The notes below the pieces were generated by a model that made no database searches, was not told the origin of the DNA, and saw only the letters and a list, made by a program, of their open reading frames with translations. Of a stretch of DNA of 64,000 nt, positions 16,781 to 26,142 are shown piece after piece. Every line of letters starts with the position of its first letter. Position 1 is the first letter of the stretch. Source of the DNA: Cohaesibacter marisflavi (GTDB taxonomy: Bacteria > Pseudomonadota > Alphaproteobacteria > Rhizobiales > Cohaesibacteraceae); NCBI RefSeq assembly GCF_900115225.1, contig NZ_FOVR01000002.1, positions 248,001-312,000 on the forward strand, given 5' to 3'. A program made the translations under genes and the position numbers.

Positions 16781-17767
16781 ATGAACAAGGCATTTGCGAA
16801 ACTCGCAATCATGGCCGTGGGGATCGGGCTAGCATTTCCGGTCATGGCAGCAGACTTCAATTTCAAATTCGCGCATTCTCAGCCAGACAGCTCCGTCCGG
16901 CATAAATCCATGCTCTTCTTCAAGGAAGCGCTGGAGAAGGAAAGCGAAGGGCGTATTTCCGTTGAGATCTTTTCGGGCAGCCAGCTGGGCAGCGAACCGG
17001 AAGTGATGGATATGGTCAAGATGGGCACCGTGCAGGGCACCCGTGGTGGCGCTTTCACCAAGGCCAACAAGAAATTCCTGATTTACACCCTGCCATTCCT
17101 TTATGACAGCACAGACGCCGTGCTCAAGGCCATGCGCAGCGATTTCGGCACCCATATCGCCGATGCAGCCAAAGCCAATGGCTATTATATTCCGGCAACC
17201 GGTGTGGCTGGCGGCTTCCGTGTGGTGACCAACAATAAGCACCCCATCAACACGCCAGCTGATGTGGAAGGCCTCAAGATCCGCACGCCGGGTATTGAAA
17301 CCATCATCAAGACCTTCGAAGCCCTTGGCGCCAGCCCGACCTCCATTCCTTATGGCGAGGTCTATATGGCTCTGAAGATGGGTGTCGCAGACGGCCAGGA
17401 AAATCCTCCGAGCAATATCTCGGTGATGAAATTTTATGAAGCCCAGACCTATCTCTCCCTACTTAACTACCAGATCCATCCAGATCCCCTCTTTGTGAAT
17501 CTGAAATGGTATGAAGGCCTGCCGGACGATCTCAAAACTGTTTTTGACAAGGTCTCCAAGGAAGCCATAGCATGGAGCGACGAGCATTGGCTCGCCTCCG
17601 AAGCTGACTATCTTAAATTCCTCAGCGATAAGCTGGAAGTGAATGAGATTTCGGCTGAAAACCGCGCCAAATTTGTCGAAAAGGTTCGCCCAGTCTGGGA
17701 TTTCTACATCCAGAACGGCACTTTCTCCGAAGAGGAAGTCAATCAGGCCATCGAAGCTGGCAAGTGA
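16781..17767 (+). CDS. dctP: TRAP transporter substrate-binding protein (DctP)
   Basis: A 328-residue periplasmic protein with a signal peptide ending at VMA-AD (about residue 23). DctP family features are FKFAHSQPDSS at the mature N-terminus, then FSGSQLGSEPEVMDMVKMGTV near 65. The carboxylate-clamp arginine region is LKIRTPG near 168, followed by SIPYGEVYMALKMGVADGQENP near 190. It binds an organic acid in the periplasm and hands it to the DctQM permease. RBS AAAGGGAGG precedes ATG. The ligand is not predictable; the upstream TetR-like regulator and lack of adjacent enzymes leave open that it serves the nearby hydroxyproline island. Confidence 0.9.
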   Translation: MNKAFAKLAIMAVGIGLAFPVMAADFNFKFAHSQPDSSVRHKSMLFFKEALEKESEGRISVEIFSGSQLGSEPEVMDMVKMGTVQGTRGGAFTKANKKFLIYTLPFLYDSTDAVLKAMRSDFGTHIADAAKANGYYIPATGVAGGFRVVTNNKHPINTPADVEGLKIRTPGIETIIKTFEALGASPTSIPYGEVYMALKMGVADGQENPPSNISVMKFYEAQTYLSLLNYQIHPDPLFVNLKWYEGLPDDLKTVFDKVSKEAIAWSDEHWLASEADYLKFLSDKLEVNEISAENRAKFVEKVRPVWDFYIQNGTFSEEEVNQAIEAGK

Positions 17768-17854
17768 CAACCAATCTGAATAGAGCAGGCGCCGGAAGCG
17801 GGAAATCGATCCGGCACCTGCCAGAGACCACTCAAACCATCTGAAAGCTTTGAC

Positions 17855-18373
17855 ATGTCCGGTCCGGCTCCTGCCTATCAGGTGCATCCGGTGCTTCGCG
17901 CCGAAAAACTGCTGATGCACTTATTGACGTGGCTTTTGACAGCGCTCTTTGGCCTCATCTTCGTTCTGGTCGTCATTCTGGTGATCATGCGCTATGGCTT
18001 CAACACAACGATCATCGGCGGCAGCGAAGCAACCGTGATGCTGTTTATCTATACAACAGCGCTCGGTGCGGCGGTGGATATCGCCCGTGGCAAGCATATC
18101 CGCATCGACGCGCTGATCGACAGTTTGCCCTTGCGGATAAAAAGCTGGCTGGAGGGGATCAACCTGATCCTGATCGGCATTTTACACGCCATGCTGCTCT
18201 ATTACAGCACGCAATGGATCTCGGTGGTGGGCAACAGCGAAGACCCTGTCCTGCATATTGCCGAAGGGCTCATCGAGGTGGCCATCCCCATTGGCTGTGC
18301 CTTTGCCATTCTCTTCTGCATCACGCGGCTGATTGCTCTGATCATGACGCCCCTTCCCAAACCCACAAACTAG
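17855..18373 (+). CDS. dctQ: TRAP transporter small permease (DctQ)
   Basis: A 172-residue membrane protein with four transmembrane helices (about residues 20-48, 58-78, 98-120, 140-165). The ARGKHIRIDALIDSLP loop is the conserved DctQ motif between helices 2 and 3. It forms the integral membrane complex with the following large permease. It lies 87 bp after dctP and 14 bp before dctM, so the three genes form one operon. Confidence 0.9.
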   Translation: MSGPAPAYQVHPVLRAEKLLMHLLTWLLTALFGLIFVLVVILVIMRYGFNTTIIGGSEATVMLFIYTTALGAAVDIARGKHIRIDALIDSLPLRIKSWLEGINLILIGILHAMLLYYSTQWISVVGNSEDPVLHIAEGLIEVAIPIGCAFAILFCITRLIALIMTPLPKPTN

Positions 18374-18387
18374 CGGTGTGACAAACC

Positions 18388-19665
18388 ATGCTCTTGCTCA
18401 TTGGCAGTCTTGTCCTGTTCATGCTCATCGGTGTTCCCATCGCTTATTCGATGGGCCTGTCGGGGCTACTCTATTTTCTCGTCTATCAACCCGATCTCAT
18501 CGCGGTGCTGCCCGCACGCGTCTATGCCGGCATGAACAGTTCGGTGATGTTGTCGCTGCCCCTCTTTATCGTCATGGGGCACCTGATGAACCATGGCGGC
18601 CTTACCGGTCGGCTGATTGACTTCTGCATGCTTTTCGTTGGTCGCCTCAGAGGGGGGCTCGGCTTGGTCTCTGTCCTAACGGCGATGGTCTTTGGCGGCA
18701 TCTCGGGCTCGTCGGTGTCTGATGCCGCCTCCATCGGTCAGGTGATGATCCCGGCCATGAAGAAAAAAGGCTATCCGGTGCGCACCGCCACAGGCCTCAT
18801 TGCTGCGTCCTCCACCATGGGCATGATTATTCCGCCCTCCATCCCAATGGTCATCTATGCCTTTGCCGCGTCGGAATCGGTCGGTCGGCTGTTTCTGGGC
18901 AGCCTGATCGCAGGCGTCATGGTGGGCGTCTTCATGCTGGGCATTGTGCTGATCATTGCCCACAAGAACCAGTTCCCCTGCGAAGAGGTGGATCTCGCCC
19001 CCGCAAAGGTTTTGCGCGGTACGATGGAAGGCCTGCCCGCCCTCCTGATGCCGCTCATCGTGGTTGGTTCTGTGGTGACGGGCATCGCAACGGCAACGGA
19101 ATCGGCTGCTGTTGGGGCGCTCTATGCCTTGCTGGTCGGCCTGTTCGTCTATCGAGGCCTTACATTCAAAGATTTGCCCAAACTGTTTGGCGAGGCCATT
19201 CTCAGCTCGGCCAACGTGATGATCATCATTGCCTTTTCCGGCGTCTTCACTTGGATTCTTGCCCTTGAGCATGTCACGCAGATGATCGGCATGCTGTTTG
19301 TGCAGCTTCAGCTCGGCCCGACAACAGCGATGCTGGCTGTGGCGGTGGTCATTCTGCTGATCGGCTTCTTTGTCGATGTCAGTCCGGCCATTCTGCTGTT
19401 AACGCCGGTCTTTTTGCCGGCGCTCAAGATGCTGGGTGTGTCGCCGATCCAGTTTGGTGCAGTGTTGATTTCCGGTCTCGCCGTGGGCTTGGTGACGCCG
19501 CCGGTCGGCATGTGCCTCAATGTCTGCGCCAGCGTTTCGGGGGAGGGAATTCTGTCGGTCTTTCGTGGAGCGCTGCCCTTCCTTCTGGCAAACTTTCTTG
19601 TGGTGCTGCTGCTCTGCCTCTTCCCGGTTCTGAGCACTTGGCTCCCGTCCCTTCTGATGGGCTAG
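18388..19665 (+). CDS. dctM: TRAP transporter large permease (DctM)
   Basis: A 425-residue, twelve-helix Na+-coupled permease. Family motifs include PLFIVMGHLMNHGGLTGRL near 53, GGISGSSVSDAASIGQVMIPAM near 108, and STMGMIIPPSIPMVIYA near 145. Near the C-terminus there is VGLVTPPVGMCLNVCASVSG. Length matches DctM proteins of about 425 residues. It is the last gene of the operon, closed by a strong terminator at 19693-19726. Confidence 0.92.
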   Translation: MLLLIGSLVLFMLIGVPIAYSMGLSGLLYFLVYQPDLIAVLPARVYAGMNSSVMLSLPLFIVMGHLMNHGGLTGRLIDFCMLFVGRLRGGLGLVSVLTAMVFGGISGSSVSDAASIGQVMIPAMKKKGYPVRTATGLIAASSTMGMIIPPSIPMVIYAFAASESVGRLFLGSLIAGVMVGVFMLGIVLIIAHKNQFPCEEVDLAPAKVLRGTMEGLPALLMPLIVVGSVVTGIATATESAAVGALYALLVGLFVYRGLTFKDLPKLFGEAILSSANVMIIIAFSGVFTWILALEHVTQMIGMLFVQLQLGPTTAMLAVAVVILLIGFFVDVSPAILLLTPVFLPALKMLGVSPIQFGAVLISGLAVGLVTPPVGMCLNVCASVSGEGILSVFRGALPFLLANFLVVLLLCLFPVLSTWLPSLLMG

Positions 19666-19692
19666 TGGGGCACTATCTGCTGGAAGAAGAGA

Positions 19693-19726
19693 AGAAACCC
19701 CGTAAGCACAGCTTGCGGGGTTTCTT
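19693..19726 (+). terminator. Rho-independent terminator after TRAP operon
   Basis: The arms AGAAACCCCG-T-AAGC and GCTT-G-CGGGGTTTCT are followed by TGTGT. The mirrored T-rich side on the minus strand may also serve the convergent ABC permease gene. Confidence 0.8.
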
Positions 19727-19744
19727 GTGTGAAAACAGGCGGTG

Positions 19745-21445
19745 CTAGTTAAGCCCTGCCACCTGCCCTTTGGAGAGCCAGCGGAGCAGACCGATCAATC
19801 CTAGTGGAATGAGCGTGGTGATCATGATGGCACAAAAGGCCATGGCCATGCCCAGCCCAGCAGAGCCTTGGTCGAACTGGGTCCAGATATAGACGGCGAT
19901 GGTCTGGAAACCGATGGGTGCGACCAGAAGAGATGCGACCAGCTCGCGCGAGGCCACTGCAAAGACAAGGATCATCGATGTGACCATGCTGGGCAGGATC
20001 AGCGGGAAGATGATCCGGATGAACGCCTTGAGCGGACCTGATCCGCTTACCCTTGCCGCCGATTCAAGATTGTCGCCCAGTTGGTGCAGAGAGGCGGTGG
20101 CATAGCGCACCGGTTGGGGCAGCAGGATGCAGATATAGGCCAACAGCAGAATGAAAGGCGTGTTATAGGGCGTAATTGGCAGCCAAGGCTGGTTCCACGC
20201 CAGAATGATGCCGACCGCGACGACGACGCCGGGCAGAGAATTCGGCGTGATGGACAGGGCATCCAGCACGAGACGGAAACGACCGCGTCCCTTGACCACG
20301 GAATAGGCGGTGATTGCGCCGAGCAGGCCAGCCAACAGCGCCGTGGAAACGCCAAGCGCCAGAGAGTTGCCCAAGGCGACAAGCCCCTCGCTGCCCTTGC
20401 CGAGCAGCTCATTGAAATTGTCCATGCCCATATTCTCTGCCGTCAGACCACCGGAGATGGTGCGCGACAAGGCCGTTGCCAGAATGGCCAGAATGGGCAG
20501 GCCCGTGGCCAGAAAAGTAATGAAGCCGAAATAGAGCGAAACCGGCACAGCCCAGAGGCCGAGCGCGCGTTTGTCCGAAGCCTGCGGTTTGCCACTGACG
20601 ATGCGATAATCGCGCCGCGTCAGCAGCCAGCGCTGGATCATGAAGGCCACCAGAGCCATGCCCACGAGCACCAGAGACAGGGTCGCGGAACCGGGCAGGT
20701 CGATGGGCCATTCGGAAATCCGGTTCTCGATACCGGTCACCAGCACGTCAAAGCCGATCCTGCGGCCCAGCGCTGCGGGGGTGCCATATTCCTCGATGGA
20801 CATGGCAAAAACCAGCAAGAGGCTAGCGGCAAGTCCGGGCATGGCGAGCGGAAAGGTAATGCGCCAGAATGAGCGCCACTGTCCCGCACCAAACACACGG
20901 CCTACATCGCTATAGCGCGCGCCGATGGTTTCGAAGGTGCGCGAGAGAACGAAATAGACCACCGAAAAGGTGTTGAGCCCCATGATGATCATGATGCCGG
21001 GCACCGAGAAAATCAGCCCGGCCAGATTGATGCCCGTCACCTGTTCCATATAGCCATGAGGCTGCAGCGTCATGATCCAGCCAAGGGCTGCGATATAGGG
21101 CGGGATCATGAAAGGGATCAGCAACAGCGCATCCCAAATGATCGCGCCGGGCACCTTGAAGAGGGCACGCAAAGCGGCAAGAGGAACAGCGAAGAGAGCG
21201 GCGAAAAAGACCGTGCCAACACCCAGAAGAAGGGTGTTTCCGGCCAGCCCGAACAGGTCTGGATCAGACAGGGTCCTGAAAAAGAGAGAGAAGGGAGCGG
21301 CCAGTGAGCCGCTCCCGATGTCTGGAAAGATTGCCTGAATGATGATGAACAGGCAGGGAACTGCAACGACGAGCAGCAGCCCGGAGGTGGCGATCCATCT
21401 TAAGAGCGCGCTTCCTTCTGCGCCTGTCGTCGTTGCCTTTGCCAT
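19745..21445 (-). CDS. ABC transporter permease, fused double domain (FbpB type)
   Basis: A 566-residue inner-membrane protein containing two tandem binding-protein-dependent permease domains (about residues 60-280 and 345-560), each with an EAA-type loop (DVGRVFGAGQWRSFWRITFPLAMPG split near 195; AARVSGSGPLKAFIRIIFPLILPS near 480). This duplicated layout is typical of ferric-ion (FbpB/SfuB) and 2-aminoethylphosphonate-type importers, where one chain replaces a permease dimer. Its start overlaps the stop of the binding-protein gene, indicating translational coupling. It is the last gene of the ATPase, binding protein, permease operon. Confidence 0.88.
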   Translation of the reverse strand: MAKATTTGAEGSALLRWIATSGLLLVVAVPCLFIIIQAIFPDIGSGSLAAPFSLFFRTLSDPDLFGLAGNTLLLGVGTVFFAALFAVPLAALRALFKVPGAIIWDALLLIPFMIPPYIAALGWIMTLQPHGYMEQVTGINLAGLIFSVPGIMIIMGLNTFSVVYFVLSRTFETIGARYSDVGRVFGAGQWRSFWRITFPLAMPGLAASLLLVFAMSIEEYGTPAALGRRIGFDVLVTGIENRISEWPIDLPGSATLSLVLVGMALVAFMIQRWLLTRRDYRIVSGKPQASDKRALGLWAVPVSLYFGFITFLATGLPILAILATALSRTISGGLTAENMGMDNFNELLGKGSEGLVALGNSLALGVSTALLAGLLGAITAYSVVKGRGRFRLVLDALSITPNSLPGVVVAVGIILAWNQPWLPITPYNTPFILLLAYICILLPQPVRYATASLHQLGDNLESAARVSGSGPLKAFIRIIFPLILPSMVTSMILVFAVASRELVASLLVAPIGFQTIAVYIWTQFDQGSAGLGMAMAFCAIMITTLIPLGLIGLLRWLSKGQVAGLN

Positions 21446-22377
21446 CAGTTGAAGATCTTCTTGAAGCCAGCCAGAACCTCTTCGCGTGACGGCGCGCCTT
21501 CGGTGGAAAGCAGCTTCAGATCGCCGATCAGCGGACGGTCGACCTTGATGTCGGTGCGGGACGGCATCAGGTGAACCTTGGCCACTTCATTCTGGCCTTC
21601 AGGAGAAAGCACATAGTCGACGAATTTCTTCGCATCATCCTGATTTTGGGAGGATTTGAGGATCATGATCGGGCGTGGCGCAACCACGGTGCCGCTTTCA
21701 GGGAAGATGGCTTCAACGCTTTCGCCCTTGGCCGCAGCGCCCATAGTGATGTAGTCAACGCCTGCAAAAACGGCGGCCTTTGCGCCCTGCAGAACAGGGT
21801 TGAGCGCTGCCTTGTTGGCACCGGCAACGATCGCGCCATTGTCTTTGAGGCCTTCCAGCACATCAGTCATGCCATTGGCCGTAAAGGCTTCAACCAGCGT
21901 GTAGGTGCCACCAGAAGCGGCTGGATCAGGCAGGGTGACCAGATCTTTATACTCGGGCTTGGTGAGGTCGGACCAGTCGGTTGGCTTCGGGGTGCCGGAT
22001 TTGGTGTTCCAGCCAATAACCAGACCGGCAACGCCCTGAGCGACAGCGGTATCGGTCTTCAGGAAGTCAGGAACCGTTTCGGCATTCGGGCTGGTGTAAG
22101 GCAGGAGCAGGCCTTTTTCGGCAAAGCTGGTTGCGGTGCCCCAGCTGGCAGAGACGACGACATCGGCAACAGGGTTGGCGCTTTCCGCTTCAAGGCGGGC
22201 CATCACCTTGCCGGTGGTTGCCTGAAACACATTGGCCTTTATGCCGGTTTTGGCGGTAAAGCCCTTGACGAGATTCTTAATCAGAGCGCCCGGACCGGCA
22301 GAATAAACGGTCACGTCTGCATGGGCAGCAGTGGATGCCATGAGGCCAAGGGTCAAAGCAAGAGTAAGACGACGCAT
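21445..22377 (-). CDS. ABC transporter substrate-binding protein (FbpA-like family)
   Basis: A 310-residue periplasmic binding protein with a cleavable signal (about residues 1-20, AHA-DV). The mature start DVTVYSAGPGALIKNLVKGF and the ATTGKVMARLEAE segment are typical of the FbpA / PotD-like cluster D family that binds Fe3+, phosphonates or other small ligands. The tyrosine pair that coordinates iron in FbpA is not evident (DYITMGAAAKG replaces the usual YY segment), so Fe3+ is doubtful and a phosphonate or organic ligand is possible. It is encoded between the ATPase and permease genes. Confidence 0.82.
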   Translation of the reverse strand: MRRLTLALTLGLMASTAAHADVTVYSAGPGALIKNLVKGFTAKTGIKANVFQATTGKVMARLEAESANPVADVVVSASWGTATSFAEKGLLLPYTSPNAETVPDFLKTDTAVAQGVAGLVIGWNTKSGTPKPTDWSDLTKPEYKDLVTLPDPAASGGTYTLVEAFTANGMTDVLEGLKDNGAIVAGANKAALNPVLQGAKAAVFAGVDYITMGAAAKGESVEAIFPESGTVVAPRPIMILKSSQNQDDAKKFVDYVLSPEGQNEVAKVHLMPSRTDIKVDRPLIGDLKLLSTEGAPSREEVLAGFKKIFN

Positions 22378-22404
22378 GAAAATGCTCCAATAGTTTGGTC
22401 ATGT

Positions 22405-23466
22405 CTACGCAGGGAACCAGCGCAGCTCTTCAGGTGAATAGGAAATATCGATTAAATCTCCGATCCTTGCGCGCTGGGCGCTGACAAGGCGGATGAGGTG
22501 GTTAGTCCCTTCGATACCCAAAGTAAGGGCATGTCCGGTGCTTCTTGTCTGGGCGCGCAGCACACGCGCCTTGAATTGTGCCGGGCCTTCGCTCCCCAGC
22601 CTCATGGCCCGCTCGGGCAGCAGCAAAGTGCTCTTGGCAGAGGCTACCGGACCATCGGGCAACCGCACCGATGTGCCTTCCACCTGCCAGCCATCGCCAT
22701 TGCGATCCGCAGGCAGCAGGCAGCCCAGCCGCAGGAAGTCAGCCACGGCCACTGTGGCAGGATTGCTGACCAGCTCATCAGGGCAGGCCAGCTGTTCTAT
22801 CTTGCCGCCGCGCATGACAGCCACATGGTCGGCTAGCGTCAGCGCTTCGCCATGGTCATGGGTCACATAAACCGCGCTGAGATTAAGGTCGGCAACGAGA
22901 TCGCTGAGCTCTTCGACCATGCATTCGCGCAATTCGCGGTCAAGGTTGGAAAGGGGCTCGTCAAACAGCACGAGCGGCGGTTCGGCAACGATGGCCCGGG
23001 CAATAGCTACGCGCTGTTGCTGGCCGCCGGAGAGGTCGGATGGGCGCCGCTCTGCCATGGCGCCAAGCCCGACCCGGTCGAGCGCCTTTGCGACACGGTC
23101 CCTGCATTCAGCGCCGGAGCGCCGCTGCATTTCCAGCGGGAAGGCGACATTTTTGGCAACGGACATGTGAGGCCACAGGGCGTAATCCTGAAACACCATG
23201 CCAAGGCCGCGCTGCTCGGGCGGAAGGGCGATACCTTTGGCTGGCGCGGCAACCGCGCGCCCCGCTATTTCGATTATGCCCTCATCGGGCAAAAGCAGGC
23301 CTGAGACGAGACGCAACAGGGTTGTCTTGCCACAGCCAGAAGGGCCCAAAAGTCCAAGGACCTTGCCAGCTTCAAGGGAGACGTCAATCCCGTCGAGAAC
23401 TTTGTTCGCTCCATAACTCATTGATATTGAATGGATGGAAAGAGCCGTCTGCGAGGAATTGGTCAT
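22405..23466 (-). CDS. ABC transporter ATP-binding protein (FbpC/PotA type)
   Basis: A 353-residue ATPase that energises the importer encoded downstream. Walker A GPSGCGKTT is at residues 41-49, the Q-loop VFQDYALWPH near 91, the LSGGQ signature at 145-149, Walker B VLFDEP at 166-171, and the switch histidine in YVTHDHGEA near 203. Residues 240-353 form a TOBE-like regulatory domain. The frame extends to GTG 23508, but ATG 23466 (MTNSSQ) gives the family N-terminus; neither start has a clear ribosome-binding site. It is first gene of the operon on the minus strand. Confidence 0.88.
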   Translation of the reverse strand: MTNSSQTALSIHSISMSYGANKVLDGIDVSLEAGKVLGLLGPSGCGKTTLLRLVSGLLLPDEGIIEIAGRAVAAPAKGIALPPEQRGLGMVFQDYALWPHMSVAKNVAFPLEMQRRSGAECRDRVAKALDRVGLGAMAERRPSDLSGGQQQRVAIARAIVAEPPLVLFDEPLSNLDRELRECMVEELSDLVADLNLSAVYVTHDHGEALTLADHVAVMRGGKIEQLACPDELVSNPATVAVADFLRLGCLLPADRNGDGWQVEGTSVRLPDGPVASAKSTLLLPERAMRLGSEGPAQFKARVLRAQTRSTGHALTLGIEGTNHLIRLVSAQRARIGDLIDISYSPEELRWFPA

Positions 23467-23747
23467 AAAGGGAGCTTTGTAGAAATATGGGCGCACGGGA
23501 CTAAACACGGGACTGAAAATGGTGTGGTGTGTGGGGCGGTCTATAGGAGCTGTATATGACAGTCGTGTGAAGCTTTGATGTCAGCCGTCACATTGGGCCT
23601 GCCAAACGGGGCTTTTGTCCGTTCTTGCCAAAAGCCTTTACGCTGACAGTCTCAGAAGGCATAGTCAGGCCAACGCAACGCAGTTTCTCGCCTTTGATAC
23701 GGCGGCGCCACACGGATCGGTTCGAAAGGAAAGGACACCCATTGCCC

Positions 23748-24533
23748 ATGGCCGCATCGATACTCTCCAAAGCCCAAAACATCATGACAGACCCGCTTGC
23801 CCGGCCCCGGCTGGTGCTGGATGAGCAACCAAGAGATGTTTATGCGATCGGTGATATTCACGGCCGGCTTGATCTGCTCAAGCTGCTTGAGGGCATGATC
23901 TTCGCGGAAGCCAAAAGCCGGGCAACGCCGAGCCTCATTGTCTCGGTCGGCGATTTGGTGGACCGAGGGCCCGATTCCAAAGGCGTGATCGAGCATTGCC
24001 TCTCATCTCCATTGCCGAACAATGTTGAGCGGCTGGTGCTGTGCGGCAACCATGATCTGACCTTCTGCGAATTTCTCATGCAGCCCACCCTCTCTAGCCC
24101 GTGGATCGGATGGGGCGGCGTGGCAACACTTGCTTCCTACGGCATTGATTTGGATGATTTTGTTAAAACCGGCATGCCCGAGGGCGCGCTTTCGGGTTGG
24201 TTAGCCGAGCGGATACCGGCCAAGCATCGCGCCTTTCTAGCCCAATTGCCAGCCGCGCTCACCATGCCCAATGCCCATATCGTGCATGCCGGTATGCGCC
24301 ATCATGTGCCCATGCAAGAGCAGACCATGCGGGATCTGCTTTGGATACGTGAGCCGTTCCTAGTGGAAGAACCGGCGTCAGATCGCCGGATCATACATGG
24401 CCACACGCCTTTTGACGTCCCGGAAGTCGGGCTTGGCCGGATTGGCATCGACACCGGCGCCGTCTATGGCAACGCCCTTACCGCCGTGCATCTGCAAGGG
24501 GAACGCTATCGCTTCCTAAGCGTGCCTGCCTGA
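23748..24533 (+). CDS. PPP-family metallophosphoesterase (Ser/Thr phosphatase or Ap4A hydrolase-like)
   Basis: A 261-residue dimetal phosphatase. The three PPP signature motifs are present: GDIHGRLD (near 35), GDLVDRGPDSKG (near 69) and GNHD (near 104), followed by the metal-ligand histidines in IVHAGMRHH and IIHGHTPF. It could hydrolyse phosphoproteins or diadenosine tetraphosphate; sequence alone does not decide. Several in-frame starts exist: TTG 23742 has the best spacing to AAGGA (23731-23735), and ATG 23748 is used here. It is divergent from the ABC importer operon and closed by its own terminator. Confidence 0.85.
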   Translation: MAASILSKAQNIMTDPLARPRLVLDEQPRDVYAIGDIHGRLDLLKLLEGMIFAEAKSRATPSLIVSVGDLVDRGPDSKGVIEHCLSSPLPNNVERLVLCGNHDLTFCEFLMQPTLSSPWIGWGGVATLASYGIDLDDFVKTGMPEGALSGWLAERIPAKHRAFLAQLPAALTMPNAHIVHAGMRHHVPMQEQTMRDLLWIREPFLVEEPASDRRIIHGHTPFDVPEVGLGRIGIDTGAVYGNALTAVHLQGERYRFLSVPA

Positions 24534-24540
24534 CAGGCAG

Positions 24541-24563
24541 ACAAGGCCAAAAGGGGCCTTGTT
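24541..24563 (+). terminator. Rho-independent terminator after the metallophosphatase gene
   Basis: The perfect stem ACAAGGCC / GGCCTTGT has the loop AAAAGG and is followed by TCTT. Confidence 0.75.
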
Positions 24564-24604
24564 CTTCCAGAGAGATGAGCTGCACGAAAGCAAAGAGACG
24601 CGGA

Positions 24605-25942
24605 CTATCGCTTCTCCGCTTCGGTTTCCTCGTCAGCACGGTCAGGGGTGCTTTCCAAAGGGTCACTTGCCAGACTTTCGCCCTCATAGTCATCTGACAA
24701 TTCTTCTTCAGCGATTTCGCCATCAGCCAAAAGAATGGTCTGCGGCGTACGGGTACGCATTGGAGAAATAGGAACAAACTGTCCCTTGTCCTCGTCATCA
24801 ACCGCGACACGCTGGGTCATACGCCAGATGGTGAAGAGCAGGATGCCGATATGGGCCATCGTTGTTGAGACAAACAGACCATTGGGGCCTTGTACGGACA
24901 TCAGCACACCACCCAGCAAGGGCCCGATCATCGTTCCGCACCCCATCAGCAGCAGTAGGCCGCCACTGGTTTGCAGGCCCTCGGAAGGATCCGCATGGTC
25001 GTTCGCATGCGCCACCAGCACTGGATAGAAGGAATAGACAGCAGCGCCGAAAATGGCTGAATAGATGACGGCGATCGTTGTTGTGGTCGGGGCATGGGTA
25101 ACAAACATGCTGTCCGAAGCGATGGCAACCAGTGCAATTACAATCACGACCAGACGACGATCAATCATGTCTGACAGAAAGCCGATGGGGATTTGGGCGG
25201 CCGCACCCGCAAGAATGGACGCACTGACGAACAGCGCCACACCTGAGACCGACAGGCCGATATTGTGACCATACACGGCAACCAGAGTACCGAAGCTGCC
25301 GTTCGAGATGCCGGTCAGCAACACAGCGATCACAGCGACGGGCGAGTTCTTCCATAGGCGGGGTACGTTGAGTTTGGCCCGTGCCAACGGCACTGGCGCC
25401 TGGGATTTGGTGAGAGCTGTTGGCAAAAGCGCAATAACATAGAAGATGCAGGCGACGGTAAACAGCTGGAAAGTTTCCGGTGACCCAATGGCGATGACCA
25501 TCTGTCCTGCGGTGCTCGCAAACAGGTTGACCATGGTATAAGTGCCAAAGATCATGCCTCGGCTTTCAGGCTCCGAGCGTTCCACCAGCCAGCCTTCAAC
25601 GATCATGGCTGCACCTGCAAAGGCAAAGCCGGCCAGCGCGCGCAGAATGATCCAGGCGTAAGGCAAGACCAGCAGGGACGACATCAAGACTGAAATACAG
25701 GCCATGGCAGCCATCACGCTGAAAGCGCGAATATGGCCTACTCTCGTTACAAGTTGAGGAACCAGCAGGCAACCAGACACATAGCCCACGGCCCAGCCCG
25801 TACCCAGAAGACCGAGGTTAAAGCTCGAAAAACCCTCGATGCCGCCTCGAACAGGCAAGAGCATACCGGTTAGTCCACCAGCAAAAAACAGGAAGGCAGA
25901 ACCGAGCAGAAGCGAAGCGATGGAGAACAGGCTACGGGACAC
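24605..25942 (-). CDS. MFS transporter (YcaD-like)
   Basis: A 445-residue major facilitator protein with twelve hydrophobic segments and an acidic cytoplasmic C-terminal tail (about residues 395-445, Glu/Asp-rich). The WLVERSEPESRGMIFGTYTMVNLFAS segment (split near residue 125) and the FALIxG-type pattern FLSDMIDRRLVVI between helices 8 and 9 resemble YcaD-like transporters of unknown substrate. GTG at 25942 is chosen because AAAAGGAT lies six bases upstream; a TTG at 25978 would add twelve residues. It stands alone between the phosphatase and RND genes, and nothing in the context shows its substrate. Confidence 0.83.
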   Translation of the reverse strand: MSRSLFSIASLLLGSAFLFFAGGLTGMLLPVRGGIEGFSSFNLGLLGTGWAVGYVSGCLLVPQLVTRVGHIRAFSVMAAMACISVLMSSLLVLPYAWIILRALAGFAFAGAAMIVEGWLVERSEPESRGMIFGTYTMVNLFASTAGQMVIAIGSPETFQLFTVACIFYVIALLPTALTKSQAPVPLARAKLNVPRLWKNSPVAVIAVLLTGISNGSFGTLVAVYGHNIGLSVSGVALFVSASILAGAAAQIPIGFLSDMIDRRLVVIVIALVAIASDSMFVTHAPTTTTIAVIYSAIFGAAVYSFYPVLVAHANDHADPSEGLQTSGGLLLLMGCGTMIGPLLGGVLMSVQGPNGLFVSTTMAHIGILLFTIWRMTQRVAVDDEDKGQFVPISPMRTRTPQTILLADGEIAEEELSDDYEGESLASDPLESTPDRADEETEAEKR

Positions 25943-26073
25943 AGAAAAATCCTTTTTAAAAAAGCACTGGTTACTCAAACTGATAAAAGAAAACCACAGC
26001 TGATTCCTGCAATCAACATAACAATCATGAGGGTGCGATCAGACGTGGCGATATGTCCCTGATCCTCAGCATG

Positions 26074-26113
26074 AAAAAGGGGCATCACTCGGATAATGAG
26101 CGACGCCCCTCTT
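26074..26113 (-). terminator. Rho-independent terminator of the RND operon
   Basis: On the minus strand the 13-pair stem AGGGGCGTCGCTC / GAGTGATGCCCCT (with G-T pairs) has the loop ATTATCC and is followed by TTTTTC. Confidence 0.85.
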
Positions 26114-26142
26114 TGTTCCAAACAAATCGGCTTTATTGAGCC

